From Phoenix dactylifera (taxonomy: Eukaryota > Streptophyta > Magnoliopsida > Arecales > Arecaceae): 64,000 nt of DNA. A program made the translations under genes and the position numbers. Below the pieces are notes generated by a model. That model did no database searches. It was not told the origin of the DNA and saw nothing but the letters and a program-made list of their open reading frames with translations. How positions within the stretch are numbered: the stretch's first letter is position 1; each line of letters begins with the position of its first letter. Below, one piece after another: positions 10,118 to 24,400 of the stretch. The stretch spans positions 124,001-188,000 of the forward strand of contig NW_024068240.1 in NCBI RefSeq assembly GCF_009389715.1. The letters run 5' to 3'.

Positions 10118-10581
10118 ATGGCTATTCGTTCTTTTTGGTTGGGCACATAGCATGTGTTCGCCATTGGTTTCTCCGAGGGAATGGGTTATATATCCATTTG
10201 GGTGCAAGTCCAATTCAAATTTTCCGTGTGATTGGGCGGCGTTGTGGAACCTTGGCTAACCGTAGGATGTATCTTTCTCGCGAAAGAACGATTCATCTTC
10301 CTTCCTTCGCCCGAATCCACCGTTGGATCATCCAGCGCACGCCTCTCAAAGCGCTCCAAACTCGTTCATCCGGATGCACATATCTCAAAGCGACCAGCGA
10401 AGGATCCAACGGTGGATTCGCGCCAAGCAAGGTGAAACCTACGTGAGTAACCGGTATTCGCTGGGAAGTGGCCGGGTTCCTTTTGATCATTCCTGGCGGC
10501 CATCGGTCTTTCTCGTTTCGAGACCCAGAGGGAGGGAGAGAGAGAGAGAGCGAGTATAGAAGAGCAACAGGGAAGGAAACG
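10118..10581 (+). promoter_or_regulatory. Clot promoter and 5' UTR
   Basis: Between the LTR end and the Clot ATG. A CCATTGG (inverted CCAAT) at about 10161 and TTATATAT at about 10187 could form a core promoter. A perfect 17-bp inverted repeat (10313-10329 and 10403-10419) and a GA-rich microsatellite near 10530-10555 lie downstream, likely in the 5' UTR. Confidence 0.45.
10313..10419. repeat. 17-bp inverted repeat upstream of Clot
   Basis: GAATCCACCGTTGGATC at 10313-10329 is the exact reverse complement of 10403-10419, with a 73-bp loop. It could be the remnant of a small inverted-repeat element or a hairpin in the leader. Confidence 0.7.
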
Positions 10582-13500
10582 ATGCCTCTCAAAACCGTCG
10601 ATGCGACCGTCTCGGATTTTGAGGAAGTTTTCGAGCGATTCAAATCGGAGAACTCCCAGAATCAACTAAAATTTCTGCTCTTCTTAGCGAACAAAGACCC
10701 CTCCACCTCCCTTAGCTGGTGCCCTGGTACTCTCTTTCCCCCAAATTCCCCCTTTATCTAGCCATTTTAATCCGTCAATCTCAGTATTTTTTTTTGTTGT
10801 TTTGCAAGAAAGGGGAGGTTTTTCGCAATGGAAATAATCGATGATAAGGGATAATCGATCTGTGATTTGGCACCGCCTTTGCTCGTTCCGTATTTTTTTT
10901 ATTCTTCCTCCTTTTGTGGTTTGATGGGTGTTTTAATATAGGCAGTGGCACGCTCGGTATTTGTTTTTGTTTAAAAATCGAAATCGTAAGGTTAGTCGCT
11001 TGGTAGGAGTTTCCTTGTTACATTTTGCTTGAACATTATATCACATGGGCTAGTAGTTGTCTTTTTATGACTGTGTGCAAATTGTTGTAAAGCGCAACGT
11101 GGATTAATTGAATAAATGCGATGTATAATATATTCTAAAATTTTTATAAAGATTCATGATATAAGAGGGAGGGCATTGCCAGTATTCAGTGGAAAATGAT
11201 TCTTTATTTGATTTCAAGGAAGGCATGTCATAAGTCGGTGTAAACTTTTGATGCCCGAAATGACTTTAGGTTTTCGTTATCTGAAAGAAGTTTGTATATC
11301 GTCTGATATGAAATATGATATGATTTAAATTTTAGAATGAAAGCAATAGTTTGAGTTGTTTGTGAGAGAGCTATTCATATTTATATATCCAGTGAGGAAT
11401 ATAATATTGCATATGAAACAACTTTTATTTACGTTTTTTTGCAATAAACGTTGATAATTGTCGATCCTCAAAGTTTTGATTATAGAGGGATTTGTGATTT
11501 AGTGGATTGTAGTGCACCCCTACAACCACAAGCTTGATTTCTTGAATCATTATTTTTCTTATTTCTTTAGAACAAGATGGACTGGTGCAGAATTGTTTGG
11601 AGGTGTGAAGTGACTGCATGATTTGCTGCCATCAGTGAAGAATTCTGATAAGCTTCAATTCAGAGCTGGGATTCCAACGGCTATGTCATTCAAGAATAAC
11701 GACACTTGTTTTTAGAGTTTTGAAGCTGAGGGTGACTTTCCTTGCAGTCCTTTTATAACTTACAGATGGAGGTACCAGTTTAACATGCACGAATTTCTAT
11801 GCTCCTCCTATTGGAAGATTTGGATATTTTGCATAAGTTATGGTCCAAGGGATATGGTGATGAAATTTTGCATGCTTCATGGTAAAGAAGATGGGATTTT
11901 CAATTACCATTTTGTCATTCCTTTTCTAAAGAACCTTTAGTAAAGCTTTGAAATACTACCCACATCACTTGCCACTCGCAACTACCATCTAGGAGGTGGT
12001 TTTGGGTTACCATCGCTTTGGTGGTAACATTAATTTAAGTTGCTGACCTCTTTCTCTGTCCCTCTCTATCTGACGCCTTGCAGCTTCTTCACTGTTGAAG
12101 ATCTTTGTCTATGGCTTTCGTTGGGAAGGAGCCAAAATTCCTGAGTCATGACTAGTCCTTTTTGATAAGAATGAAATAAAAATTTAAGTCTAGATCAAAT
12201 GGACAACCATAGATTAGTTGGTATGTAACTCCTTCATAGTTGGATCTGTTATTTAGAGCAATGTGGATAAAATGGAGGGTTGCCTCTACCCCATAGATGT
12301 TATGCAAACACCCTATACCTTCAAGACTAAAGTGTAAAGTGATTTTGCCGAGTTTTAGAGAACAAGGGCCTAGCCACATATAATGGATTATCTAGAATTT
12401 TGAAGAGGTGGATGCATGGTAAAATAGGACAATTTAAAAATAATCACCTTGATCATGATTTTCCACAGGAGTGCATGAGAGAGAGAAAGAGACGATAAAT
12501 TGAAATCGACCAGATCTTTTGCATCTTCTTCGGACTATTTATTGAGAAAATTTGTAGTTATTGACTTGTATCACTACTTCAGATTTGTCTACAAGAGACT
12601 ATAAACAGATATAGTGTGCTTTAATTGGACTTGAATTTCCAAATGCTGCAAATGCCTGTTTGATAACATTTTCAGAAGGGATTGGACATGAAGGAGAAAG
12701 AGGATATTAGCTCTGCCACTAAAGCAGCACTTGTCATCATTGCTGTCTTAATTTGAACTCATCTGAGATACTGATATTTGATGCTTTAATTCATGAGCAT
12801 AGGTCATGACTGCATTCTCATACTTAATATTTCTTTCAAATTATTGCTTTCAATGGGTTCGATGGAACAGTACCTCAAATGCTTGTTTGCATTTGAGACA
12901 AATTATTATCACAAAAATTGCTTCTTATCTACTGAATGTTTTAGTTGCCCTATCTGACATGGAATGTATTCCTTTTGCAAAATGGGCCCTTGAGGAGTGT
13001 AGCATCTAGGAGAAGTATCATGGCCTGCGAACTCTGGTGGCTTTCTAACCTTCTTATGTTATGTCATTACCAAACAGAAAGAATAGATCAGTGTTCTTTA
13101 CGCTTCTTCTGTTACCATCTTTTGCACTTGATGCATTGTGATTTGTTCATACGCATGGCTATAAGGACTCTCTAACCTTGATTGTATGAGATATAATTTG
13201 AAGAGGACGCAGTTTGCTTGTACGTCCGTCGTTGGATCTGAAACTCTGATAGCTCAGCAATATGTGTTGTTTTTGAGATGTCAAAATGGTGCCACTACAA
13301 CTGTCTTACTCTGTATGCATGTAATATATGAGCAGGACTTTTCCTTCCCGACTGTAATATTGGATCAGATATTCCTGTTTTCATAACTGAAAGAATGAAG
13401 ACTTTGCCCACGAAAATGATACTCTCTTTAATTTTGCAGATTGCAATGTGGCAGAGCCTGTAATATATGAAAAACTAGAAGCTTCGCAAAGCGATGTGGC

Positions 13501-13693
13501 ACTCCTGAGAGGATATGTTGGAGATAAAGGTACATGGAGAAATCCTAGCCACCCATGGAGAGTCGACCCAAGATTCAAGCTCAGTGGGGTTCCAACCCTC
13601 ATTCGATGGGAGAATGAAGCGATCATTGGACGCCTGGAAGACCATGAGGCTCATGTTGGAAACAAAATTGATGCCCTTTTAGCTAGCAATTGA
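10582..13693 (+). CDS. Thioredoxin-like protein Clot
   Basis: Two exons: 10582-10726 and 13440-13693, joined in phase 1 across a 2713-bp GT-AG intron. The product is 132 aa, the normal size for the Clot/TXNDC17 (TRP14-type) family, which are small cytosolic disulfide reductases with a thioredoxin fold. The active site WCPDC is split by the intron: WCP and the first base of Asp are in exon 1, the rest of Asp and Cys in exon 2. Exon 2 also encodes the family features VGDKGTWRNP and LSGVPTLIRW, with the cis-Pro in GVPTL. The start is the first ATG after a GA-rich leader and fits family N-termini. It is convergent with the TBCC-domain gene. The intron shows no recognisable gene. Confidence 0.95.
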
Positions 13694-13729
13694 TCTTATT
13701 CTCCAGCAATGACTGTTTTCGTACTGCTC

Positions 13730-13970
13730 TATTTCACAGCTTGAATTTGTGATGGTAGACAATAAACCTACCAAGTTGGCATGCAAGAATTTTTGTTTTG
13801 TATCTTTGGATACTCAAGATCTTTCAGATTAATGCAAAAGCTATGATGAATAATATTTCACAGCTTGCAGTTGTGTTGGTAGGCAATAAACTTAAGTTAG
13901 CATGCAAGAAATTTTATGTTATGTACGTTTGGATTCTCGAGCTTTTTCAGATTAATAGAAAAACTGTTTA
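13730..13970 (+). repeat. Tandem duplication in Clot 3' UTR with two AATAAA signals
   Basis: Two diverged copies of a roughly 124-bp unit, starting TATTTCACAGCTTG at about 13730 and 13854. Each contains CAATAAA (AATAAA at 13761-13766 and 13885-13890), GGCATGCAAGAA or AGCATGCAAGAA, and TTTCAGATTAAT. Each copy could provide a poly(A) site. Confidence 0.85.
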
Positions 13971-15474
13971 AGAATTTTATACTCTGATGTGTTTCTGGGA
14001 AAACTCCAAGTAGATTAGGTACTGATGTGATTTGTTGTTCATTAGTAGCGATCATTGTCTGGTTTCAGGCTATTTGAAAGAGAATGAATAGAATCCTATC
14101 TACATTTGTGGTAGTTAGCACGAGTTTTCCTTTCAATCTACTTCCGCAGAGCCAGGTTCCATCCTGGCTCTGACTCGTTTGATGTGGCTTTTTTTATGGT
14201 CCTTTCATGCGTAAATCACATGATTCTTTTAATGGATCTTGATAGCTCTGCCAAGGTACATGCTTAGAGTTAAGAAGATACCCATTAGGGATACAATCCT
14301 CCGGATTGAAGATATAACTATATAAACAGGAAAAAGATAAAAGTTTTTAGTAATTGATGGTTTCAACCCAATACCATTTTGAGTCATTGATTTCCTTTTA
14401 TCCTTTGTAAGTCTTTTTTTTAAAACTACGTTTTAGCTTGGGCACCTTTAAACAAGTCAGGGTCATCTCATAGCCCCCATTCGAGTTACAAGCCCACACG
14501 ACTGCGGTCGGCCGCCGGACAGTGCGGCATCTAGTTGTGTTGAAATAGCAAATTATGTGCGACAGCCATGACGTACAATGATTGTCTAGTAGGAAAAAAA
14601 ATCAAAACCGCCTCCCTTGCAACAATCACCTGCCATCCCATCAAAGCCTACAAAATATGAGGGATGTTGATGTCTTCTGTGGTCTCGAGCGAAATATATG
14701 AGATGCTTAAGAGATGGATTTATTTATAAACCATAACATAACAGATGGGTTGTTATAATTGTTGAGGATAACTCTCAAAAAGAATTTGTCATATTTAATG
14801 AACATATATGATGGAGATGTATGAAACTTGATCAATATGCGGTCATAAATAAGTTGGGAGAGAAATCATGTTTTAAGGACCATATATGAGATTTAGTCCT
14901 TCATAATGGAAAGGAGAAAGATTGATATAAATGATTTAGTGCAAACGTTAATAGGTGGGGTGAAAAATATGCAAACGAATATACAAAAAAAACTAATGTC
15001 TCAACATCAAGTTTTATAGCCTGATATGGAACGGATCGACACAGTATAGCTACCTGCTCATCCTCATACAGGCATCTTCACTCAAACATCATCGGACTAC
15101 ATCAGCCATCATAAAAACATGGCCATTAAACAAAACGCCACCACCTGACCACAACAATCAAGGAGAATGCAAACATGTAAAAAGGAGATGCAGTGATATA
15201 CTCGGACTGCTTTCTCAAGCAATCATGTTATAACTTGAGTGCCATATCATGACCCATATCTGATCATACGGTAGAGACAATCCTCCAAAAAAACGTAGTG
15301 AATTTAACAAACAAAATATCAAAAATGGCAGAGAAAAAGGTGGGAGAGATGGAGACTCATTTTCTTTTTCCCACTTTACAAAATGCTGAGCAGCAGCAAC
15401 ATGCCGTTGAAACAAATTCTCACCTGCTCGGTCACCCTGTAGACACAATTTCTTTGTAATAAATGCTCACCAGC
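13971..15474. other. Intergenic region between convergent Clot and TBCCD1
   Basis: Mostly AT-rich with no recognised gene. A short GC-rich patch at about 14455-14530 has no coding potential I can identify. The right part should contain the TBCCD1 3' UTR, including a 47-bp-offset copy of the end of its last exon at 15424-15449. Confidence 0.5.
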
Positions 15475-15496
15475 TCAATCACCCTGTAGACAATAG
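15414..15496 (-). repeat. 47-bp-offset duplication of TBCCD1 terminal exon end
   Basis: CACCCTGTAGACAAT near 15480 recurs as CACCCTGTAGACACAAT near 15433, each preceded by a related GCTCACC/CTCACC stretch. The upstream copy holds the true stop codon (15477-15475); the second copy lies in the 3' UTR. Confidence 0.75.
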
Positions 15497-18400
15497 AGCT
15501 GGCGGATGTTCCCAGAAGCTGCCATTAGAAACACGGACTTCAGTAAAACTTTTCTTGTTTCAGTTTGTAATGAAGCACAGAATTCAAATGATCACATTCA
15601 CATAGGTTCCTTAACATATATCAGCAATTAATTTGAGAACCGAATGGTACAAAAGCAAGGCCATCTGGCTCTCCTTGGATACAAGTGCCAACTTCTCAGG
15701 TTGAAGCTAAATCAAACTGTTGCACTGGGCTTGATTCTGAGTTAATACAAGATTGCATCCTTCTAGTTGTCATTCATTAATGACCATCAGGAAAATCCTT
15801 ATATGCAACAGTTGAAAGGTAAAATGTCATCTGAAGATTCCAGTGTGATGTTGCGTTCCTTTTTGTTGTGGAAAGGGCATACATGAATTTGTTGCATAAC
15901 ATGTTTTCTCAAAAACAAAAAAAGATGTATAAAATGGTTGCTACCGTTGGATAGCTAAATAAATGTCTTTAATGAACATATTAGCTTTGGACAAATGAAG
16001 GCATCATGTACTTCCAATGAAAACAAAATGAAACCAGAAGTGAGAGGCATCTGGATTCCAGCTGTTGCTGCAAAATGCATAAGCTATGGTCTGAATGCGA
16101 ACGTTATTTTGGTGTTTTTGGTATCCAAGCTAGGTATGTAGGAGAAAATGAATTAGAACATATGAGTTATAATAAATTATGTATGTACCCAGTCAAGTTG
16201 CTGCAAAATCTTACTAACAAACATGTAAGTCTTTTATTCTCATGAGATAATGAATATTATCTCTAGAATATCATCTATTTCAATTGATGTGATGCGTGAG
16301 TGATCTAGATACAAAACATCAAACTTGTATAGAAGGCAAAAGGCAGAGTAAGTTACCATAGAGCCAGTCCTTAAAATGAACATGAAGAGCACATGCCATT
16401 TCCCGTTTCCTGCTCTCCTCAAGTTGTGCGTCCCTTATAGCTTGTTGGATGTCGCACACAATTGAATTCTGGAAAAGAACCATCCATATAGAATATTTCG
16501 ATGGATCAGACTCAAGACCAATATTTATACATAACACAGACTCTAAACAAAATGCAAAGCAAGAGTGCTGTAACAGGTTATATGAAATCAAGTCATAAAG
16601 AACATGTTGTACATACATACATATATACAAGATCATATATTACATAATACAAATAAAAGCCAATGCATAGCGGCAATATAAGTTGGTAGCCTTCTAGGAT
16701 TAGGCCACATACATTTTTCTTCTCGGACGCCTTATAAATCTCGGGCAATGGAAATGGATTGTATTTTGTGGACCCTGGTGATTCAACTCCAAACCATTTA
16801 GGAATCTGCAATAAGAAGGTATGAAAGGTCAAACATCTAGTCCTGCGACAGATACCAATGACAGAAGAATGCACAAGCAAGTTCAATTTATCCAGTTATA
16901 ATAAAACTTAGATATCCAAGTGGAAGTAAGAGAACAAAACATTTTGTGCAGCACAAGCAAATCTAAGAGTCAAGAAGAAAATATTAATTATTGCCTACTG
17001 AGAGACATGTCCAAAGACGAATAATTCATGAAAGAAAATATGTTATCCTAGGGGCAGAGGATGACATAACACCTGACAACTTCACATCCATAGAGCAACC
17101 AAACAAAATGATGATGCATACCAGAAAATCTGAGAACTGATCAGGGTCAAGACATGTAGCAGACTCAGCTTGGACATCACAGACTCCTGCAGGATGAGAA
17201 AGTGAATCATGAGGATCAACCATGCCCAACACAAGGGGTTCATTCCATCTATTGATAGTTGCATCAATGCCAACTTGGGCCATGTGTTCCTCCAGCTGCG
17301 AATAAAAGGTATTGTAGGAGGCCACCTGTTGAAAGAAAAAAGATAAGATATTAGTTTTAAAGACAAATTAGATGAGTCCATATACAGATGTTTACAGTTT
17401 AAAGAGAATCAAGTCATACATGGTCATACATGGTCTAAACTGTAAAAATTTAAACAGAATCACTGTTTATTTAAGATCCATGTTGAAGTGGAGGGGGGAT
17501 TCTGGGAATGGATTTGCAGCATTGATCCAAAGATATTGTAGTGGTAACCAAAGCAATATGTCACCCCATTCTTTAACAGTGTAACTCTCTGGAGGCTTTA
17601 GATGTTTTTAATCTCTATCTCTCCAGCTCATACATAAATGATTGTAGTTTGGTGGAGCATCATTTGGATAAACAGAACAGAAGGATGAGGAAGTTTGTTG
17701 AAATATGCAAGAGAAATTAAAATGCAAAAGATGGTTTACAAGGACTCCAGATGTGGTAGGTTGGAGTGGATCTAGGTGAGGAGAATCAGGTGTTATTGAT
17801 AAACTAGAAGACCAATGACTGAGCCCCTGTGGAAGTCATTTCACATTGAAACGGAGAGCATGTTTTATCACTGGCTGAAGATGATGTAATGACCTAAGTT
17901 TTGGTTATTTATGCACCCAATTCTTTAACTACCTAGTACCAAGACAATAACCCTAGAACCAACTTTTTCTGTAGAGATTGCTTTCAGTAGAAGGTAGAGA
18001 GTACAAAAGAATGATTTTATGATACTCTTTTATATGACCCACTTCCCCACATTATTGCTTTCACAATTTCAAGAGAGGAATTAGTTTAGGCCTGATCGGT
18101 GAAGTTGTTATAACTTCCAAATTATCAGTATTCTCGTATATTTAAACTAACAACAACATGAAATCAAAATTCCAAGCACATGCCAGACCACTAACAGAAT
18201 TTACACAAACCATATGCATGATCTTGAGTTACAACTTCAAATCTACACTAGAAGGATATTGAACTGAAAGTTAAAGCACCAACTCACTTGTAATTTATGA
18301 TTATCTCCTAGAATAAGAGGTTGCTGATTAACCCCCAAGAAAAACACACATTCACGACAATTTGCAATGCAAATGCGTTTTGCAGCTGTAATGACTTGTA

Positions 18401-21400
18401 CCCTTTCACAATGCTCCACTCTCACAGCCTGTGAACATGTAAAAATCGTAATTATGACATTCACAGCAAGCAAGTACAGCAGATATGCGGTGCAACTGTC
18501 TCTAACTTTAGCCTTCAATATTTGCTCTTCTATGCATAAAAGTCATAGCAATCTATAACTACAAATACCAAAATCACCAATGTCAATAGCATGGAAAATC
18601 TACTGAGATGACATTTCCAACATTCTCCAAACTCCGGAACCCAGATGTTGTTTGCCAGTAAACAACATGAACACATAATCCATCTTTAAAAATGTTTCAC
18701 TTTCATCTTGGCAGCCAGACCCTAAGAAGAACAGATATTGGCTCCAAATATATACATTTAAAACGTAGTGAACAAGGATTGCTCTTCTAGTTTCTTTCCA
18801 TTCCCATTATTAGCTATGTTAGAGCCTTGTAGTACAATATACTAGAAAGATCACATTTTTGTTGCATGGCACCATGGACACTACTAAAGATGGTCTGAAC
18901 TTTCAACAGAAATGATTTGATTTTGATTTCTCAAGCTGATAACCAAATCCAAAAGCATGTAAGCATTTATTAGTTTATACAAATAAAGTTTCATATGTTG
19001 CAACCTAAACTATTGTGGTTTCATCCCCATGGTCAAAAAAAGAGGGAGGGGGGATGAGATTACTCTGCAGAAAGTGACATATAAAATGGGACAGATATCC
19101 ATTATTGACTAATTGATTCTGCAGCCGCTCATTATGCAAACATTGACTGTTTGAGGGGCTTAGAAACTTTCGCATTTCTTGTATATTAAAAGTTCATATG
19201 GACTAATAACCTTATATTTACTATTTGTAATTACGATGCCTTGTACATCATCTGAACTTCCAATTGAATTGTTGCAATAAAAGCTTATCAGTATATTCTA
19301 ATAATAGTTCTTCCTCTATGTAACAGCACTACCAAGTCAGTACAAGCCCTGTACCACCCCGTACCGAGGTGTAGCAAGATGTGTACCAATCCATACCGAA
19401 GTGTACCAACCTGTATCGAGGCATACCGAGATAAATAGTTAAAAAGCTATTTTGGTACAGAGTGCATACTGTACCATACCGTACTAAACTGATAAGGTAC
19501 CAATATGATACCCAGTACCGAGATTGTGGATCTTGGCTACTAAAATTTTTAAATTTGTAGGTTAACAATCTCTTAAGGTCTCCAATAAGTTGAAACTAAG
19601 AGCTAGACTTATATTTCATGAACAAGCTGGAATATAACAGTTTAATAAGCAAGCGCAGGATAATATAGAATGACTGCATCATGAACTAAAACCAGACCAA
19701 CAACCTTGTACAGCATGAAACTATGAAACATTCAACGATACCGTATAGACATTTTAATCATGAGCAGAGAAATTCTATACATCAATTCAATGCCAAAATA
19801 AAATGAAATAGATATTACAATTGTTCTGGTCAAGGTTTCAAGTACTGGTTTTGGTACCGGTACAACCCGTACCCAAATTTGGTAGTCCTTCTCTTGGTAC
19901 CAACACTTGGTATGATACATTTCTTGGTACCAATACTTGGCATGGAGGGTGTACCAAGTACCAATTCCCTACCAGTACTGTGCAAAGTACATCCCATCTG
20001 GCCGGCATGGTCCGGCATGTAGAACCTTGGTTTTGATTGTATTTCCTACAATGATGGAGGTACTAAGCAGCTTGAGAGTGAAATCATAATAGCATCATGC
20101 ATACCTTACCAATAGCTCCTAGAACAATAGTTGTATCAGAACATCCATAAACTGTAGCATACTTCAGAGGTGAGAGTACATAAATTACTGAGTCATGGCA
20201 ATTCAAGACCTGCAGTGCAACAAATAAATCTATGGGGAAATTTTTGTAATGAACTTTAAATGTCTAGCTCGATAATAGCTTTGGTAATTTCAATTAATTA
20301 ACTACATGGGTAAATACAACAACATGATACTAAGAATGAATTATAGGATATGCAGAATAGCAGTTGATATGTATCATTATGCACCTATTGCAGGAATAAA
20401 ATCGTCATAACATTACCAACCTTTTCAGTGTCAATTTGAAGGAAAAATCAAATTTCTCATATTAGTCCTGGTGTCTCTAAAAGTGAGATAGGTAAGTAAT
20501 TAATGACTACTTATTGTAACTTACAATCTTACAGAAAGAAGAAACTATTGCAAAAGGAATTGAAAAATAGTAAAATAGTTTCCAAAAGGAATTTGCTTGA
20601 TTTTTGAAGTCGAGAAAGTTAAGACTTAAGAGAGTTGGCATTAATTAGGAACCGACCATGAAACGTTCTCTGATGGATCATGTGTTGGTTAACATAACCT
20701 TCCTTTTTAAGTTTAAATTAGACAAGGCAACTCTTCTTTTTTCCTGGATGAGTTATGATAAACCTAAAAGGAGAATTAGAATTGGACCTAGCAAGGCCTC
20801 TATGTCTGTGGCTTTCTAACAAATCAAAAAAAGTGGTCCAAGTAAAATTTGAGATCCACTTAAACCATCAAAACAAAAAAATTGCATTAGCTTCAGTTGA
20901 CAAGATCTTTCAGTTGAATCATCTCAAAAAGAACTCATGACTTTTTAAATAGAGAAGCCAGACTCCAAGCCAACAAGAAGTAATGATGCCGCATCATTTC
21001 TTTTCTCCCCACAGAAAAGGTATATACATTTGTGTGAATAAGTACGAGCTACTGCCCATCATCCTCCATGTTGTTTAAAGGTAGGTGTGGAAAGAGAGAA
21101 GCACTTGATCCACGATGAAGCAAAGACTTAACAATTATATAATATTGGCTTTATCAGGATGATGGCAGGTCCTAGTTAGGAACTAGAAACTTACTTTTGC
21201 CACTTGGAACCTATGACAGTTATTTTGTTCTTGCTTGGGCAGTTGTATTGTTCCTTAAATCTTTGTTTATTTTTTTTTTCATTTCTTTGTTATGGAAGAT
21301 TGTATTTTTATATATAAGGCGTGCTAATCTTTAGCAGTCAATTATCAATATGCATCTCAAAACTGGCATCCAGATTTTTTTTTCCTGTATTTCATATTTT

Positions 21401-24400
21401 TATGGCAGCAGAATGGTTGTCATCAATACCAACAAGAGGACTATTATCATACTTTCTTTGTAACAAACTGGCATTGCTATTTTGTTTCACATTATCATAC
21501 TTTCTTACTATTATCATCTCTATAGATTTCAAAAGAAATGTATGCTCATTCCTTTTCTGTTTTTTCATAAGTATACAATATCATCATCGTAATTAAGAAG
21601 ACAACCAATTTGCTTCAACAGACACCCTTCTTAAGTTATAAATTGCAAAACTCTCTTGAGCTAGAAATGAAGACAATAACCAGCATTAATTTGCAACCGA
21701 AATATGCATGCTATTCAAATATGAAGAATCAACTTGACAATAAAATTGGAAATGCACCTCGAACTTTCCTAAAAAAAGAAGAGAAGTTGGGCGAGGGAGT
21801 TGGCAAGCAATAAATAATAACTTTCCCTCAAGGTGTTCTTTCTTTCTCTCAAGAATTTTAACAATTTTCACCATGCAGTATACTATAATCTATGTGGTTC
21901 AATCTGAATCAAATCAATGAATGCCAGCAATTACGTACTTCAGTCAAAAGGCAATGACAACAAACAAATATTGATCAATTAAATCGAATGCATGGTTGCA
22001 ACTAGATAGCACAATTTTATGGATATGTTCTGTCCTTATAAATGTGAGAAAATTATCAATGAACTGCTTAATATCATAGTAAAGAATGACTGGTCAACAT
22101 AATTAAAGTTGCATGTAGTTCTCAGACCCAATTAAACAAGGTTTCTTCATTCTGTTGATGAATATACCAGCTTTTAATCTATGGTCACAAACAAAACTGA
22201 GAGCACCACATTACAAAGCATCAAACTTTCTTGCATATAGCATTTGATATTTCAATTTCTGATGCAGGGGATGAGGGGAAAGCCTTTGCACCAAATGACA
22301 ATGGCAATCCACCCACATGTATAAATTCTTTAAGAGCAGAAATTGCTCATAAGAAGTTTAAGACATGCTGTAGATTGATATTCTTAATTGTTGGGACGGT
22401 TATGCACTGCAAGACAAAATCCCTGAGGATTTCTTTTTTCTTTCCATCATTTGTTTCAGTACTGACAGTCTCATGCAAGTTGGATGAAAGGAAAAGGTCC
22501 CAAATCTGCAAGTTTTCAGTTATCTTATTCTTCAATCAAGAACTAATGGTTAAGAAAATCTTTAATTGACTAAAGATTCATCTTTGAATAAAAATATAGA
22601 ATTGAAACGCCTTCAAGAACCTTTTCTTTTACATAGGATTAGTTGAAATCATAATTGATTATATTTTGTTTTATGGATGATCCTAAAGCCACTAGACTAA
22701 TACAAGGTATAGAGTTTGTAACTTGAAAGCATGTAATGGAATGACCAGCTAACCAACTGAACTCTCTCTATAAGTTCAATACTTTCTAAATAAAGCTTTA
22801 TAAACTTCTATATTTTAACTTCAATATTTCTTGCTAAGTCCTTTCCATAGACAAACTCTCCTAGCAAACCGACTAAAGTATCTGATACAGGCCCAACTAA
22901 CAAGGAGCCAAAAGGCTATTAAAATGATACATGGTTTGCATAATACATTGACTCGTTGGTATGTCATGTTGGATACCAACCAATATAATGTGTATCCTGC
23001 AATGAGGGTTGGAAAGGGTTAATGTCGTGTCAAGGTAGGTTTCTGTCTTTACTCCTCAGAGCAAGGAATACAGATCCATCCCAAACCGCCCAGTTTGAGG
23101 CATACCAAGCCGTACCGGCAACGGACCAAGATGGTTCCAGTATGCAAAATGGTAAACCGACAGGTCGGGGAAGAGGGAGAAGAAAAGAGAGGAAGAGACA
23201 GAGGAGGAGGAGGAAAGGACAGGGAGAGGGAGGGAGGGCCGCCGGAGGCCTCCAAAGGGTGTCGGAGGAGCGTCGAAGGGCCAGAACAAGGGCTCCACTC
23301 TCCAGACCCCTGTTTCATTCAAAACAAGGGTCCGTCTGGGCTCTTTTTTTTTTGAAATTTTTAAGTGAAATCCGGCAAGGAGTTTGCCAATTTCACTTAA
23401 AATTTTTTAAATAAAAAAAGAAACCCCGACGGACCCTTATTTCGAACGAAACAGGATTCGGAGGGCAAAGCCCCTGCTCCGGCCCTCTAGCACCCTCCGA
23501 AGGCCTCCGATAGCCCTCCCTCCATCTCCCTTACTCCCCCTCTCTCTCTTCCTCTCTTCCGTTCTCCCTCTCCCGCTCCCTCGCCCTCTCTGTTGTGTCG
23601 ATACGGGCCCACATGGAACAGCACGGGGGCATACCGAACCATGCTACTAACCAACTGGTATGAGCTCCAGTACCGACACGGCAGACCTTGTCCCAGAGTC
23701 TCCACCAAAAAAATTTTTGCAAGCTAGAGAGCATTAGAGTCACGAGATTTGAGAATGGTGTATTTAACTAAAGATTCGACAACTGAGAAGGATTCCAATT
23801 GATTTTCTCTTCTTTTGTTCTACCATGCTGAGTTTTGTATTTTAATGATCACTATAATATGACGAACAAACAGCAATTCATGAATTCTTCTATGAAACCA
23901 TCAAGTTAAACTAGAAGCAAGAAATAGCTCGGAACATTTTAAGTGAGAAATGGGTCTTTACTTTCTTGCAAAACAATTTATAAACCTGATGTAAGTTGGA
24001 AATGATTCTTGATATCCTGTTATTGTCGGACCAACCACACCCCATTAAAAAAAAATGTAGTTTCATAAGTAAATGGATTATTGTGATTATTGTTTACGTA
24101 AAATTAATTAAAAATAGGATGAGATTGTTAGCACTCACTATAAAATTTGAGGCCCCTGTTTTTTTCAAAAAAAAAAAAGTTCTTCCTAGTAGAAAGCATG
24201 TCAGTAATACCACATGCCAACACTATATAGTCCAACCATGGCAAAGTTCAACAGATTAAAATGTAAACAGGGGGGCATCATAACTTGCACAGAAGGACTA
24301 AGAGATTCCTGGATCAAATGCCTACTTCCAACATTAAAATCTTTGTATATTTCACTCTCACCTTAACAGAGTGGCCCTTAATATCACATGCCTGCTTCAC

